A stretch of DNA of 64,000 bases from Neostapfia colusana (lineage: Eukaryota; Streptophyta; Magnoliopsida; Poales; Poaceae), in NCBI GenBank assembly GCA_030760725.1, contig JASWHV010000012.1, forward strand, positions 84,456,968 through 84,520,967. Reading direction: 5' to 3'. Below, in pieces: positions 1-11,363 of this stretch (positions are counted from its first letter, which is position 1; the number at the start of each line of letters is the position of its first letter). The notes under the pieces were generated by a model. That model was not told where the DNA came from, ran no database searches, and saw only the letters and a list, made by a program, of their open reading frames with translations. The position numbers and the translations under genes are program-made.

Positions 1-2306
1 GGTCCGTGATATGGATAACTCCGCATACTGCTTTGCATTGTACCTGGTATGCACAGGGATGAAGTGTGCTGATTTGGTTAACTGGCCAATGATTACCCAA
101 ATCGAATCATGGTTGTGGGAGGTCATCAGCAGCCCGACGATGAAGTCCATACTCAAGTCTTCCCACTTCCATGCCGGTACTTGTAATGGCTGTAACAGGC
201 CCGACTTCTTCACATTTCATACGTGTCCACCAAAACTTCTTCCGAAGATCTTGGTATATTTTATGCTGCCCGGATGAATGGAGAATTTGGACAAATGAGC
301 TTCTTCCAAAATTTTCTTCCGTAGTCCCATATCCCGGGGTACTACTATCCGGTCGTTGAACCACAAAGTACCTTCATCGTCCTTCCGAAAGCATTTTATT
401 TCTCCGTTGTCTATTCTTCGCCGTATGTGAGACATACCCTTGTCTTTTCATTGAGCTTCAATGATCTCCTATCAGATAGTAGGAATGAGAGCGAGATTAT
501 AGAGAGCTCCATACGGGATGACTCGGACATTTGGTTCATCATCATTCATTTCAGCAATAGTCAGGTGATGGATATGCACCTTACGACTGAGCGCATCGGC
601 GACCACATTCGCCTTTCTTGGATGATAATGAATCTCATGTTCATAATCTTTAATGAGCTCTAGCCATCTTCATGGCCTCATGTTCAGTTCTTTCTGAGTG
701 AAGATGTATTTCAACCTCTTGTGGTCAGTGTAGAGGTGTACAAGATTTCTGAGCAAGTAATGCCTCCACATATTCAAAGCAAGGACCACGGCAGCATATT
801 CAAGATCATGGGTTGGATAATGCTGCTCATGGTTTCGGAGTTGACGAGATCCATAAGCGACCAATCATCCTTGCATCAGCACGCAAGACCGATGCAAGAT
901 GCATCGCAATAAACGTCGAATGACTTCGTCGAATCCAGCTGAGAAAGAACTGGGGCTGTTGTGAGATGCTTCACTAGAGTCTTGAAGGCTTGTTCATGCG
1001 CAGCACCCCACACAAATCTGGTATTCTTCTTCAATAATTCTGTCATCGGTTTAGCGATCTTGGAGAAACCCGGAATGAACCTCCGGTAATAACCCGCTAA
1101 ATCAAGTAAGCTTCGGATTTCATGCATAGACTTTGGTGACTCCCATTTCTGTACTTGTATAATCTTACTCGGATCTACAGTGATGCCCTCCGCTGAAATA
1201 ATATGTCCGAGAAAAGGTACTTGATTAATCCAGAATTCACACTTGCTGAATTTTGCATAGAGCTGATGATCTCGCAATCTTTGTAGCACAATATGCATAT
1301 ATTCAGCATGTTCTTCCTCTGACTTGGAGTACACCAAGATATCGTTGATGAAGACCACGATGAATTTATCCAACTCCAGCATGAACACTGAATTCATCAG
1401 GTACATAAAGTGTGCCGGGGCATTGGTCAAACCAAAAGTCATAAAAAGATACTCATATAGTACGTATCTCGTTGAAAACGCCGTCTTCGGGATATCTTCT
1501 GCCCGGATTTTAATATGATGATATCTGTACCGAAGATCCATCTTCGAGAATACTTTCACACCCACTAATTGATTGAAGAGCATATCAATGCGAGGTAGTG
1601 GATACTTGTTCTTGATGTAACAGCGTTCAAAGGACGATAATCAACACAAAGCCGTAGTGTTTTGTCCTTCTTCTTGACAAACAACACTGAACAACCCCAA
1701 GGTGACAAACTCGGTCGTATAAAGCCCTTGCTCATTAGGTCATTCAGCCGTTTCTTCAATTCTACCAGTTCATTGGGTGCCATCTTGTACGGTCTTCGTG
1801 ATATCGATGTTGTTCCCGGTATGAGTTCAATCTTGAACTCTACGTCTCGCTCGGGTCGGCATGCCCGGTAAATCATCAGGAAACACAGCCAGATACTCAC
1901 GTACCACCAGAATGTCCTCTATCTTCACAGCTTCCGTGTGGTTCACTGTTGCAATCTGCTGCTGACGCCCAAAATTAATGTATGAAGACCGTGCTGTGGG
2001 GAGTTGAGCTTAGCGGTCCTTGAGCTGATGTTAAGAACCGCCTTGTGGTAATTCAACCATGACATCCCCAAAATAATGTCGATCTTCAGACCCTCAAGAA
2101 TAATGAGTGTCGTGGGGTATATTCTACCCCCAAACAAAGAGGTGCTTGGAAGACAACCTTGCTTGTGGTACTGCTGCCCCTGGGCGAAGATATGAGGTAT
2201 TGCCTCTTTGTATAAGCTGTTTGGAGCTGATGTTGAGCCACGAAACATTGGCTAATGAAGTTGTGTGTGGCACCGGAATCAAAGAGAATCAAAACCGGTA
2301 GCTGAT
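1..2306 (-). pseudogene. pol: Element A pol (protease, RT, RNase H, start of integrase; broken and cut by window edge)
   Basis: Domains in order from the right: aspartic protease with LFDSGATHNFIS at about 2250-2290, continuing to about 1943; RT at about 876-1900, including LCVDYRPLNAV and the palm motif; RNase H at about 670-960 (FDVYCDAS, then YTDHKRLKYIF); integrase N-terminus at 1-435 (HPGSIKYTK zinc region), cut by the window edge. Frames change near 2086-2250 and 1565-1583, and several stops separate the blocks. The RT palm motif, normally FIDD in this family, reads FIND near 1350, which would remove a catalytic Asp. This is a dead copy. The right-to-left order PR-RT-RH-INT is typical of Ty3/gypsy. 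Confidence 0.88.
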
Positions 2307-3525
2307 TCAGAGAAAATATCCTGCTAAAGCAGCTTTTCTTTCCGGAACATCATTAATCACTGTATAGTGAATGTTGCCCCTTATCTGCCCTCTTTTCTGC
2401 AGATTGAGGTACGGGTCATAATGTTGTAAATATGGTAACCCGCAGCCTTGAATTACCTCCGGACAATGCCTAGCATAATGGCCCATTTGCCAACAAGTGA
2501 AACACGGATGTCTCCCTGGTTCTTTGCTGACTTGCGGTTGAATGCTAGGTACATATGGCTGCAGCGATGGAGCACAAACCACCATCTGATGCTGCTGCTG
2601 TGGAGGTGGTGCAAGTTGTGGTACTTGACCAGCAATCAACCTCTGAGGAGTTGATCGTACAGGTGGCCTCCATCTTTCACTGGATGGAGTTTAGCACACC
2701 AAACGGTACTTCTGAGGCACATAACTTGTGTTGGCCTGTTCGATCTCACTCATTTTTCTTTTCTCAGCTTGCCACTCGAGTGTCGGCTTCTCTTGGATGA
2801 GACCCGCATCGACCATGTCGGTGTAACTGCCGTTATTGTGCATGACCAACTTCTCCTGTAATATGGCACTCAGGCCATGGAAGAATAAATCACACCGCGC
2901 CTCTTCTTTCGCCACATATTCGGGAGCATATTGAGCCAAAAGGTTAAACCTTCTGACATACTCAAGGACACTCATGTCTCCTTGCTTCAAGCCTAAAATT
3001 CCTCCTGCTTTATCTTGACAATACCTAGTGGTATGTGACGAGTATGAAAGGCTTCACTGAATTCACTCCATGTTACTTGATGGCCCTCTGGAATGGTGGC
3101 AAGATAGTCAACCCACCAGTTTCCGGTGGCTCCATAGAGTTGCGAGCGGCAAACATTGTCTTCTGAAATTCATCACACTCGAATACTCTAAATTTGGACT
3201 CCATGACACGAAGCCACTGATCTGCTTCTACAGGTTTGGTAGCTTCAGTAAAGATTGGCGGTTGAGTTGCCAAGAAGTCCAGATAAGTGTTTCGAGGTGG
3301 AACGACTTGTTGCGTGTTCTGGAGTATGCCTTGTTGTACCAAGGCTTGGATTAAGCGTGTGTTTTCTTGCGTTGCTTCTTGGAGTAGCCTGGTGTTCTCT
3401 TGGTTAGACTCGACAACACGAGTCATAAGATCCATCCATCCCGTGGATGGTGGTTCCGACGGTAGAATCGAAGCATCACCGCCTCGGCGAGAACTCCCAG
3501 CTTTACTCGAGCGAGTACGAACCAT
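2307..3525 (-). pseudogene. gag: Element A gag (broken)
   Basis: Gag packages retrotransposon RNA in cytoplasmic virus-like particles. I start it at the Met at 3525 (MVRTRSSKAG), because the same MVRTRS start is seen in E. The first block, about 3073-3525, contains the plant gypsy gag core (YLDFLATQPPIF, then ADQWLRVMESKF). A frameshift near 3070 leads to a second block at 2691-2990 (EYVRRFNLLAQYAP) and a third at 2307-2639. The third block carries a zinc knuckle of form C-x2-C-x4-H-x4-C at about 2463-2504, following a Gln/Pro-rich linker. The blocks lie in different frames, so no full Gag can be made. Start and family are clear; the exact breakpoints are approximate. Confidence 0.85.
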
Positions 3526-4700
3526 ACTGCAAAAATGTATTCGAGATGAGTTAAACATGAACTAGCAGTATGTGAGACTAATGAAAACATGAATATGTCA
3601 AAACCTTATGAAAGCAGTAACAAAATCCATATTTACACAACTCCTTAGAATAGGCACAGCTAACCAGTCTATCTGTACAGAACAGACCTTTATGCGCTAA
3701 CTCCAGATTTTGACCTATTTAACAGCATTTTCATAACTCATGATGAATACCAAAGTTAAAGTTAACTTCAGTACATTTCCAACGAGTATTCATATGCCTC
3801 CAGATCATCTCTGGATCAAGAGTTATGATTTTCCAAAGTTGACAGAATTCCTGGATAAAATTTGCCAGCATCTCCTTTGTATGTGGCTATTTTTATCACA
3901 GTTGTATATGCAATTACCATAATAATTTGAACAAGCTTTGAACTACAACAATGTTGCATATTTCATAACCTTTCCAATGGTGTATCATAGGCTCCTTAGT
4001 GATTTTTCTACAGAAGGTTATGGCTTAAAAACAGAAAGGTCCAGAGAGGTTTTGCTGCTGACCTGGTTCTGGACAGTTTACCTTCAATTGGACTTTCTAC
4101 CAATTTAACATGTGATTTTGCTCTGAAGGTCTACAAAGAAGTTGTATAGAACTTAAAAATATTTCCAAAACTGTATCATAGACCTTAATTGGGTCAAATC
4201 TACTCAGAGTTATGCTCTGTTCAATCCAGCAAGAATTCCTGCCGAAAACAGAGCACTCTGTTTTTGAAATCTTTGAAGCCTAGTCATCCTCTCATTTGAA
4301 TCTTAGCTCAAAATAAGAGTAAAGTAACTAATATCTGTTTCAAACTTCTATTTTTAGTTAAAAGTTAGTTCATGAGTCATTTCTTCATAGGGAAGAGGAT
4401 TATTAAATTCAGTACGGTATCGATGCACCGTAAGAAAGATGTCGGTACTACGTAGCCTCACCAAAAAGAAGATCCTATCTGTATTATCCCGGCATAAACG
4501 TATCTTAGGTGGCACTAAAATGGTCACTCGCAAACGTGTTCTACTCGTACTACGGTTTCGTGGTTAAACCTGCATAAGTGACACTCAATCATCAGGTTCG
4601 GCTGCACACCGAACCCGGTCCCAATTTAGTTCGTACACCCGTCCGTCATCACTCGCACGGGTTTTCTCAAGCCAAACACGCCTTGAGCTACGTGTTCACA
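3526..4700 (-). other. Element A untranslated leader, inner part
   Basis: No convincing gene. The sequence aligns by eye with the leader of E (37560-38600): shared phrases include the run around aaagttgacagaat, the ttatggcttaaaaacagaaaggtcc block and the tcgatgcaccgtaag block near 4420. It is split from its outer part (14313-14661) by the insertion of C at 4700/4701. Confidence 0.75.
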
Positions 4701-5310
4701 TGTGGCACCCGGTTTCGGAAATAGAACAAAGTTAATGCATATGTGTGCCCAGGATATTCATCACACATACACATGTAATCCACAAAATAAATTCAGAATA
4801 TAACCACGAATAAATAGTGTTTAAGTACTTTATTACATCGACTAATTGTCCCACTCATGATTGTCTATCTTATTCTTGCAGCGGAAGTGTGACGCCCGGT
4901 CCCGTAGAACACGGAACCCAGCTAATGCATATGTGTGCCCAGGATGTTCATCACACATAAACATGTAATCCACAAACTGAATTCAGAATATAACCACGAA
5001 TAATAGGGTTTAAATACTTTATTACATGAATCTCTAACTTTATTCTTGCAGCGGAAGTCTCTAACTTATTCTAGCAGTGGTAGTCTCTAAACGATAGAGG
5101 AAGCAAAACTAAACAGCAGCGGCTCCATCTCTAACTCCACAGGCAAGTTGACGGTAGTTCGCACGCCTAGTACTCCACATGATCTTCGAAGTACTCCGGC
5201 GAGGGGTGGGAGTTTAACTCGGCGAGTTGGGGGCTAGGGCCTCCAAGTCGCCGACTTGGGAGGAAGAAAAATGGAAAGGGGTTATGGCCAAAAGGGGGGG
5301 TTTTGGGTTC

Positions 5311-5318
5311 TATTTATA
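5311..5318 (-). promoter_or_regulatory. TATA box in element C 3' LTR
   Basis: On the minus strand the sequence reads TATAAATA, preceded by a GC-rich region. The same box is present in the 5' LTR at 13497-13504 and in B at 27226-27233, which supports a U3 promoter reading leftward. Confidence 0.6.
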
Positions 5319-5535
5319 AGGGGAAAAAGAGGAGTCCTACTCCAATTGGAGCTCAAATAAGAGTCCTACTCAATTTTGGATCTCAACAAACTTATCTTTT
5401 CAGTTAGGTGCAGCAACAATGTGGGGAAAATTTGGGGAAATTGTGTCGGTACCATCAGTACCGGGTACCCCTGCGCACAGTAGAAAAACCGCATAGGGAC
5501 CTCGCCCCCTCCGCAGGGGTGAGCTCCTAAAGTGC

Positions 5536-5956
5536 CACGTGCCCAGTGGGGCCGGGCCACCCTCCTCCTCAGAGGCGACCTCCGGGCCTGCCACGCGGCC
5601 AGCGGAGCCGGGCCTCGCCCCCTCCGCAGGGGCGAGCTCCGAGAGTGCCACCTGTCCAGCTTGGCCGGGCCACCCTTCTCCTCAGAGGTGAGCTCCGAGG
5701 GCGCCACGTGTCCAGCGGTGCCGGACCACGTGTCCAGTGGTGCCGGACCTCCCCTCTCCTCAGAGGCGAGCTCCGAGGGCGCCACGTGTCCAGCGGTGCC
5801 GGACCTCCCCTCTCCTCAGAAGCGAGCTCCTAGGGCGCCATGTGTTCAGTGGTGCTGGACCTCCCCTCTCCTCAGAGGTGAGCTCCGAGGGCGCCACATG
5901 TCTAGCGGTGCTGGACCTCCCCTCTTCTCAGAGGCGAGCTCTGAGGACGCCACGTG
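5536..5956. repeat. 56-bp tandem array with G-box cores (C 3' LTR)
   Basis: CACGTG or one-base variants occur at 5536, 5592, 5649, 5705, 5727, 5783, 5839, 5895 and 5951. Spacing is 56 bp with one 57-bp step and one truncated 22-bp unit. Each unit contains a GAGCTCCGAGGG-like part followed by CCACGTGTCCAG. Confidence 0.9.
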
Positions 5957-6149
5957 TCCAGCAGGGCCGGGGAAAGTGTCGACAGCGCACTACGGCAAAT
6001 TGGAATTGGCTCATTTCAGCTATCTTTTTCCCATTCCCCGCCATTTTTATGATTCTTTCTCCATTTCTATGGTTCCTTCCTCCATTTCTACTTCTTTTAT
6101 AATGTTTCTCTATATGAAAAATGTATGAAATGAATTTGAGGGTGTTACA

Positions 6150-6163
6150 AACCTACCCCCCTT
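6150..6163 (-). other. Element C polypurine tract
   Basis: The minus strand reads AAGGGGGGTAGGT directly before the LTR terminus TGTAACACCC, the expected position for the plus-strand primer of reverse transcription. Confidence 0.8.
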
Positions 6164-6199
6164 AAACTGAATCTCACCCTCGAGATTTGATAGAATAGA

Positions 6200-9100
6200 G
6201 AATAGATGAGGGAATTCTGCCTTGAGGTCTTCCTCACACTCCAATGTAGTTTCGGCTTCCGTGTGATGGCTCCACTGTACCTTACACCAACGGATCACTT
6301 TGTTCCTCGTGACCCTTTCCTTCACGTCCAAAATTTGGATGGGGTGCTCCACATAGGTCAGATCCTCTTGAAGCTCGAGCTCATCCATCGGTACTTGTTC
6401 TTCCGGTACTCTTAAGCACTTCTTGAGTTGGGATAAGTGAAACACGTCGTGTACGTCGGAGAGGTGCGTTGGCAGCTCTAGTTGATAGGCTACTTCTCCT
6501 CGCTTGCCCAAAATCTTAAATGGCCCGATGTAGCGAGGCGCTAATTTGCCCTTGACGTTGAACCGTCGTTGGCCTCGGATAGGCGATACCTTAAGGTACA
6601 TGAAGTCTCCTACTTCGAAGGTCAATCTTCTTCACCTATTCTCCGCATAACCTTTTTGTCATGACTGAGCAGCCTTCAAATTTTCTCGTATCGTTTGGAC
6701 TTGCTTTTCGGCGTCTTGCAGCACTTCGGGTCCAAACACTTGGCTCTCTCTGCTCTCATTCAAGAACAGCGGCGTTCTACACCGTCTACCATACAATGCT
6801 TTGAAAGGTGACATCTTCAAGCTGGCTTGATAGCTGTTGTTGTATGAGAATTCAGCATACGGCAAGCTCCTATCCCAACTGCGCCCATGTTTCAAGGCGC
6901 AAGCTCTCAACATGTCTTCTAAAATTTGATTTGTCCTCTCAGTTTGCCCGTCAGTTTGCGGGTGCTAAGTGGAGCTGAAATTCAGCCGTGTACCCATGGC
7001 TTCATGCAACTTCTTCCAGAACCTAGAGGTAAATTGAGAACCCCGATCTGAAACTATCCTCTTCGAAACTCCATGGCGACACACGATTTGCTCCATATAC
7101 AGCTCTCAGCTAGTTCTGCGATGCAGTACGTGGCTCTAACAGGAAGGAAATGGGTTGTTTTCATCAATCGGTCCATAATAACCCAAATGGAGTCGTAACC
7201 CGTCCGAGTACGTGGCAATCCGACAATGAAATCCATGCTGATGTCTTCCCACTTCCACTCAGGTACTTTCAATGGCTGCAACAGTCCAGCGGGTCTTTGA
7301 TGTTCGGCCTTCACCCGTTGGCACGTGTCGCATAAGGCAACATATTCAGCTATGTCCCTTTTCATACCATCCCACCAATAGCAAGTTTTCAGGTCCTTGT
7401 ACATCTTTGTATAGCCGGGATGTATGGAATAAGGTGAGTCATGTGCCTCCTTTAATATCGTGTCGCGGATGTGCTTCACGTTAGGCACACAAACCCTTTT
7501 CCCTAACCAGAGAGTGCCTTTCTCGTCTTCCTTGAAATCCTTTTCTATGCCTTGTCGGATTCTTTCCTTGATTTCCTCATCCGTTGCTTGGCCATCTCGT
7601 ATCTCTTGTTCCAGCGAAGAGTTGAGTTTTATCATTTCCATCTCGTTCAAGAACACGAGATGTAACCGTTCGAACTCCTTGCGAAGCTTGGGCGGTAGCT
7701 CCCGAACCGAGAGTTGGTGACATGCTTCCTTTCGACTCAACGCATCAGCTACTACATTGGCCTTTCCGGGGTGATAATTGATTCCAACATCATAATCCTT
7801 GATGAGTTCCAACCATCGACGTTGCCTCAAATTCAGATCCGTTTGTGTGAATATATACTTGAGGCTTTTGAGATCCGTATAGATCTCACATCGGTGGCCA
7901 AGGATATAATGCCTCCAAATCTTTAAGGCATGTACCACAGCTGCGAGTTCCAAGTCATGTGTGGGGTAATTCAGCTCGTGTTTCTTTAGTTGCCTCGACG
8001 CATAGGCTACCACTTGTCCTTCTTGCATGAGCACACATCCAAGCCCTTGTCTTGATGCGTCACAATATATATCGAAACTCTTGCTCACGTCCGGCAATAC
8101 CAAAACCGGCGCTGTGGTTAGTCTTTTCTTGAGCTCCTCAAAGCTTTCTTGGCACACTGGTGTCCACTGAAATGCTTTTCCCTTCATTAGCAATTCAGTC
8201 ATAGGCTTCGCTATTTTGGAGAAATCCTTGATGAATCGTCAGTAGTATCCAGCCATCCCAAGGAAACTCCGAATATCTCTCACATTCTGCGGTTGGTTCC
8301 ACCTCATAACATCTCCCACTTTTTCGAGATCAACCGATACTCCTCTCTCGGAGATGATGTTGCCTAGAAACGATATATCCTTTAGCCAAAATTGACACTT
8401 GCTGAACTTGGCATACAATTGATGCTCTGTTAATCTCAAATGTTCTTCATGTTCTTCCTCGCTTTTTGAATACACCATGATATCGTCGATGAAAACCACG
8501 ACGAACTTGTCCAAGTAATCCATGAAGACCTTATTCATGAGGTACATAAAATATGCGGGTGCATTCGTTAACCCAAAAGATATAACGGTATATTCATACG
8601 AACCATACCGTGTTCAAAATGCAGTCTTGGATATGTCGGAGGGCTTAATCTTAAGCTGGAAGTATCCCGACCGAAGATCAATCTTGGAGAAAATTCGGGC
8701 ACCTTTCATTTGGTCGAATAGGTCCTCTATACGGGGCAGCGGGTATTTATTCTTGATCGTCACCTCATTGAGAGACCTATAATCCACACACATCCTTTGG
8801 GTCCCATCCTTCTTGTCTACGAAGAGCACGGGGGCTCCCCATGGTGACGAGCTTGGGCGTATAAAACCCTTTTCTACCTGCTCCTCAATTTGCTTCTTAA
8901 GTTCCACTAGTTCATTAACGGGCATCCTATATGGCTCTTCGCTATAGGTGCAGTTCCAGGTACTAAATCAATGGCAAATTCAATGTCCCGGTCAGGTGCA
9001 TACCTGGAAGTTCTTCCGGGAACACATCTGAAAATTTTTGAACCACCGGAATGCTTTCCAATGTTGCTTCTTCGACGTGGTTCAATGCTGCCTTCTCAGT

Positions 9101-9480
9101 TGCCGGTTGGGCTGACTCAAACTCAATACGAGTACCGTGCTCATTTGTCAACTGCACGCTCCTCTCAGCATATTGAATTACTCCGTTGTGCTTGCTTAAC
9201 CAATCCATTCCAAGTATTATATCAATCCCTTGGGAATCTAAGATAATAAGGTTGGCAAGAAAGTCTACCCCCCTTATTTTAAGGTTTACTTTCGGACATA
9301 CTATATTAGTCCTTATCTCTCCACCGGGAGAATTAACTAACATAGTGTGTTTCATGTGTGATATGGGCAGATTATATTTGGCAACATACTTGGATGATAT
9401 GAATGAATACGATGCTCCGGAATCAAATAAAACAGTGGCTGGGTTGGAGTTGGCAAGGAACATACCAATCACGACGTCCT
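6200..9480 (-). pseudogene. pol: Element C pol (protease-RT-RNase H-integrase-chromodomain, broken)
   Basis: Right to left: protease with VLFDSGASYSFIS near 9436; RT at about 8239-8925 with the intact palm motif FIDD near 8490; RNase H at about 7700-8090 (FDIYCDAS, DALSRK); integrase zinc and core at about 7054-7530 (CDTCQRVKAEH, MDFIVGLP) continuing at 6659-6913; C-terminal region at 6110-6625 (FEVGDFMYLKVSP, DVFHLSQLKKCL) ending in a chromodomain-like stretch at about 6215-6350 with TRNKVIRWCKVQW. Frame changes near 8950 and 7100 and stops near 8610, 8230 and 6650 break it. A chromodomain would bind modified histones and guide integration into heterochromatin; that role is known for chromoviruses and inferred here. 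Confidence 0.88.
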
Positions 9481-10662
9481 CAGCTTGTTGTGCTTCCTCA
9501 GCGGAGACATGATTCACGTTGCCACGAGCGTAGTTCTGCTGCCCACGGTTACCTTGATTAGCTTCTCCGTTCAGCTGTGGGTTCTGCTTGGGTGCATTGC
9601 TTGGCTGTCCAAGGCCCTTCTTTGGGCATTGACTTGCAAAGTGTCCTGCCTCTCCGCATGAAAAGCATGCTTTGTTGCCCAAAACAGCAGGAATGTTGGG
9701 GCGAGGCTGGTTTTGAACATAGGCGCCTATGTTGGGACGGGGTGCAGTAGGCAAAGGAATACGAGGTGCTTGCATGACAGGACGTTGCTGCGGTGGCTGA
9801 TTAGGGCGAGGTGTATTTGCAGGGCGGAAAGTAGAAGCGGACGAGCCATACTGTGGTGCAGCTGGGGGCATGAAACAGGGACGTACATTGCTCCCTTGTG
9901 GCTGGTATGGCATCTTCCTCTTGCCCTCTTGCTCGATCTCACGGATCTTGCTCTCAACCACTATAGCTTTGTCAACGAGCTTCTGGAAGTTTGCATAATT
10001 ATTGTTGAGCAGTTGTACTTGGATCTCATTGTTCAATCCTCTCATGCATACCTTGACAGCTGCGTGAACTTGTTGAGGTACTCATTCACGCTCTTCTTTC
10101 CTTGGCGGAGACCTTCGAACTCTTGCCTTTTAAGCATCATGACTCCAGCAGGGATGTAATGAGAGCGGAAACTCTCCTTGAATTCAGCCCAAGTGATTGC
10201 CTCCTGGTTGTCATGAGCATTGCAGAGAGCGTCCCACCAGTCAGCAGCTGCTCCCATGAGTTGGTGTGATGCGAAGAGAACTTTCTCTCGATCATCGCAC
10301 TGAACAATAGCAAGTTTCTTTTCCATGGATTTCAACCAATCATCAGCCTCCATGGGATCATTAGCTTGTGCAAAAGTAGGCGGTCGAGTCCTCATGAACT
10401 CTCCCAATCTGTTGTGAGCCAGCGGTGGTGGTGGTGTGGGTGCAGGAATGGGGTTAGGATTGTAGTTGTTGTTGGCTTGCAGCTGTCCCAAAGTTTGTAT
10501 CATAGTTTGCATGAGCTGGTTCTGCATAGCCATCAACCGTTCAAGGTTGTTTGCATCAGCCCCGGGGTTAGCATTTTCAGGAACTTCAACGTTGCCATCC
10601 TCTTGTGGTTCATGGTTGCCACGAATGTTCCTCCTTTGACGGCTGGTGTTTTCCCTCACCAT
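9480..10662 (-). pseudogene. gag: Element C gag (broken)
   Basis: Start chosen at the Met at 10662 (MVRENTSRQR), analogous to the MVRTRS start of A and E. The first block (10042-10662) has a Gln/Asn-rich stretch and the core MEADDWLKSMEKKL, then WAEFKESFRSHYIP. Near 10040-10075 the frame is lost: the text runs from LNKFTQLSRYA straight to MRGLNNEIQ, so a few codons are probably deleted. The second block has a Pro-rich linker and a zinc knuckle CFSCGEAGHFASQC at 9626-9667. Gag and protease share a frame after the break, as expected for a gag-pol polyprotein. Confidence 0.85.
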
Positions 10663-11350
10663 CTGTGAGAGAGAGTTGAGTAGAATAGAGAATAGAAGTT
10701 TAGATTGATCCCCCAACTATATGCATCAAGGGTATGAACTAAACATCTTCTTTTATTAATTTCAGCCTATATGAGGATGTGAACACATGCCGAAGCATCT
10801 CACATCTATCTACTATGTGTAGATGTGGACTTTCGCAGAAGCGTCCCACAACTCACACTAGCACACAAACACAAGCAATCATCACAAAAGTTCAACAGAC
10901 CACTCCTATTCATGCTACTATGATTTAAACATTCCTAGTACAGCTTATTCAATGGGAAACCTAAACTTAAGCATGTGAACTGGTGCTTTTCCCGCCACGT
11001 GACCGGGGTGGTCCATCGGACACCTCAATGGGGTTAAGTGCACTCCCACGTGGTGGTGAACGAGTACTTATGCGTGTCGTGCTCCGGATCACCGGCATCT
11101 ATAAATAGGACATGAGAAACTTTAGAGAAGGAAGAAAATACTTCAAAACTTCAGAAGCTATGAAGCAAGAAAGCAAAAGTGTTGTTGTCCAAAAGAAGAG
11201 AAAAGAGGGGCTGAAAATAGCACTTTGCGGTTGCTGAATTGACAAGAAAAATGCAGCAGCAAGCAAATCTTCGAATATAGCAGTTTAGAGGGGTGTCCCT
11301 ATGTGTTTTAGAGTGTCCATTCTACCTAGGCTTGCGTCCTATGGTCAACG
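10663..11350 (-). other. Element C leader
   Basis: Non-coding stretch between gag and PBS. I see no gene and no homology to the leaders of A, D or E beyond general A/T richness. Confidence 0.6.
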
Positions 11351-11363
11351 TGGCTCTGGTACA
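11351..11363 (-). other. Element C primer-binding site
   Basis: The minus strand reads TGTACCAGAGCCA, close to the initiator-Met tRNA complement TGGTATCAGAGC seen in A and E, four bases from the LTR end. Confidence 0.65.

Larger units (their letters stand above)
4701..6149 (-). repeat. Element C 3' LTR (deleted and rearranged)
   Basis: It begins TGTGGCACCCGG and ends GGGTGTTACA next to the PPT. Bases 4701-4887 match the start of the right LTR. At 4888 a second LTR-like start (TGTGACGCCC) appears and the same stretch is repeated in a diverged form. The block found at 11665-13377 of the right LTR is missing here, with the junction at about 5191. Confidence 0.8.

Noticed and set aside
3740..3922. 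Short ORFs in the leaders of A and E
   Set aside because: Different lengths and frames in the two related leaders; no conservation at protein level visible.
5532..6128. Long plus and minus ORFs with repeated peptides (also 13551-14255, 20645-21244, 26605-27234, 60372-61101)
   Set aside because: They are translations of the 55-56-bp tandem arrays. The period is not a multiple of three, so the same repeated peptides appear in several frames on both strands; no sign of coding constraint.
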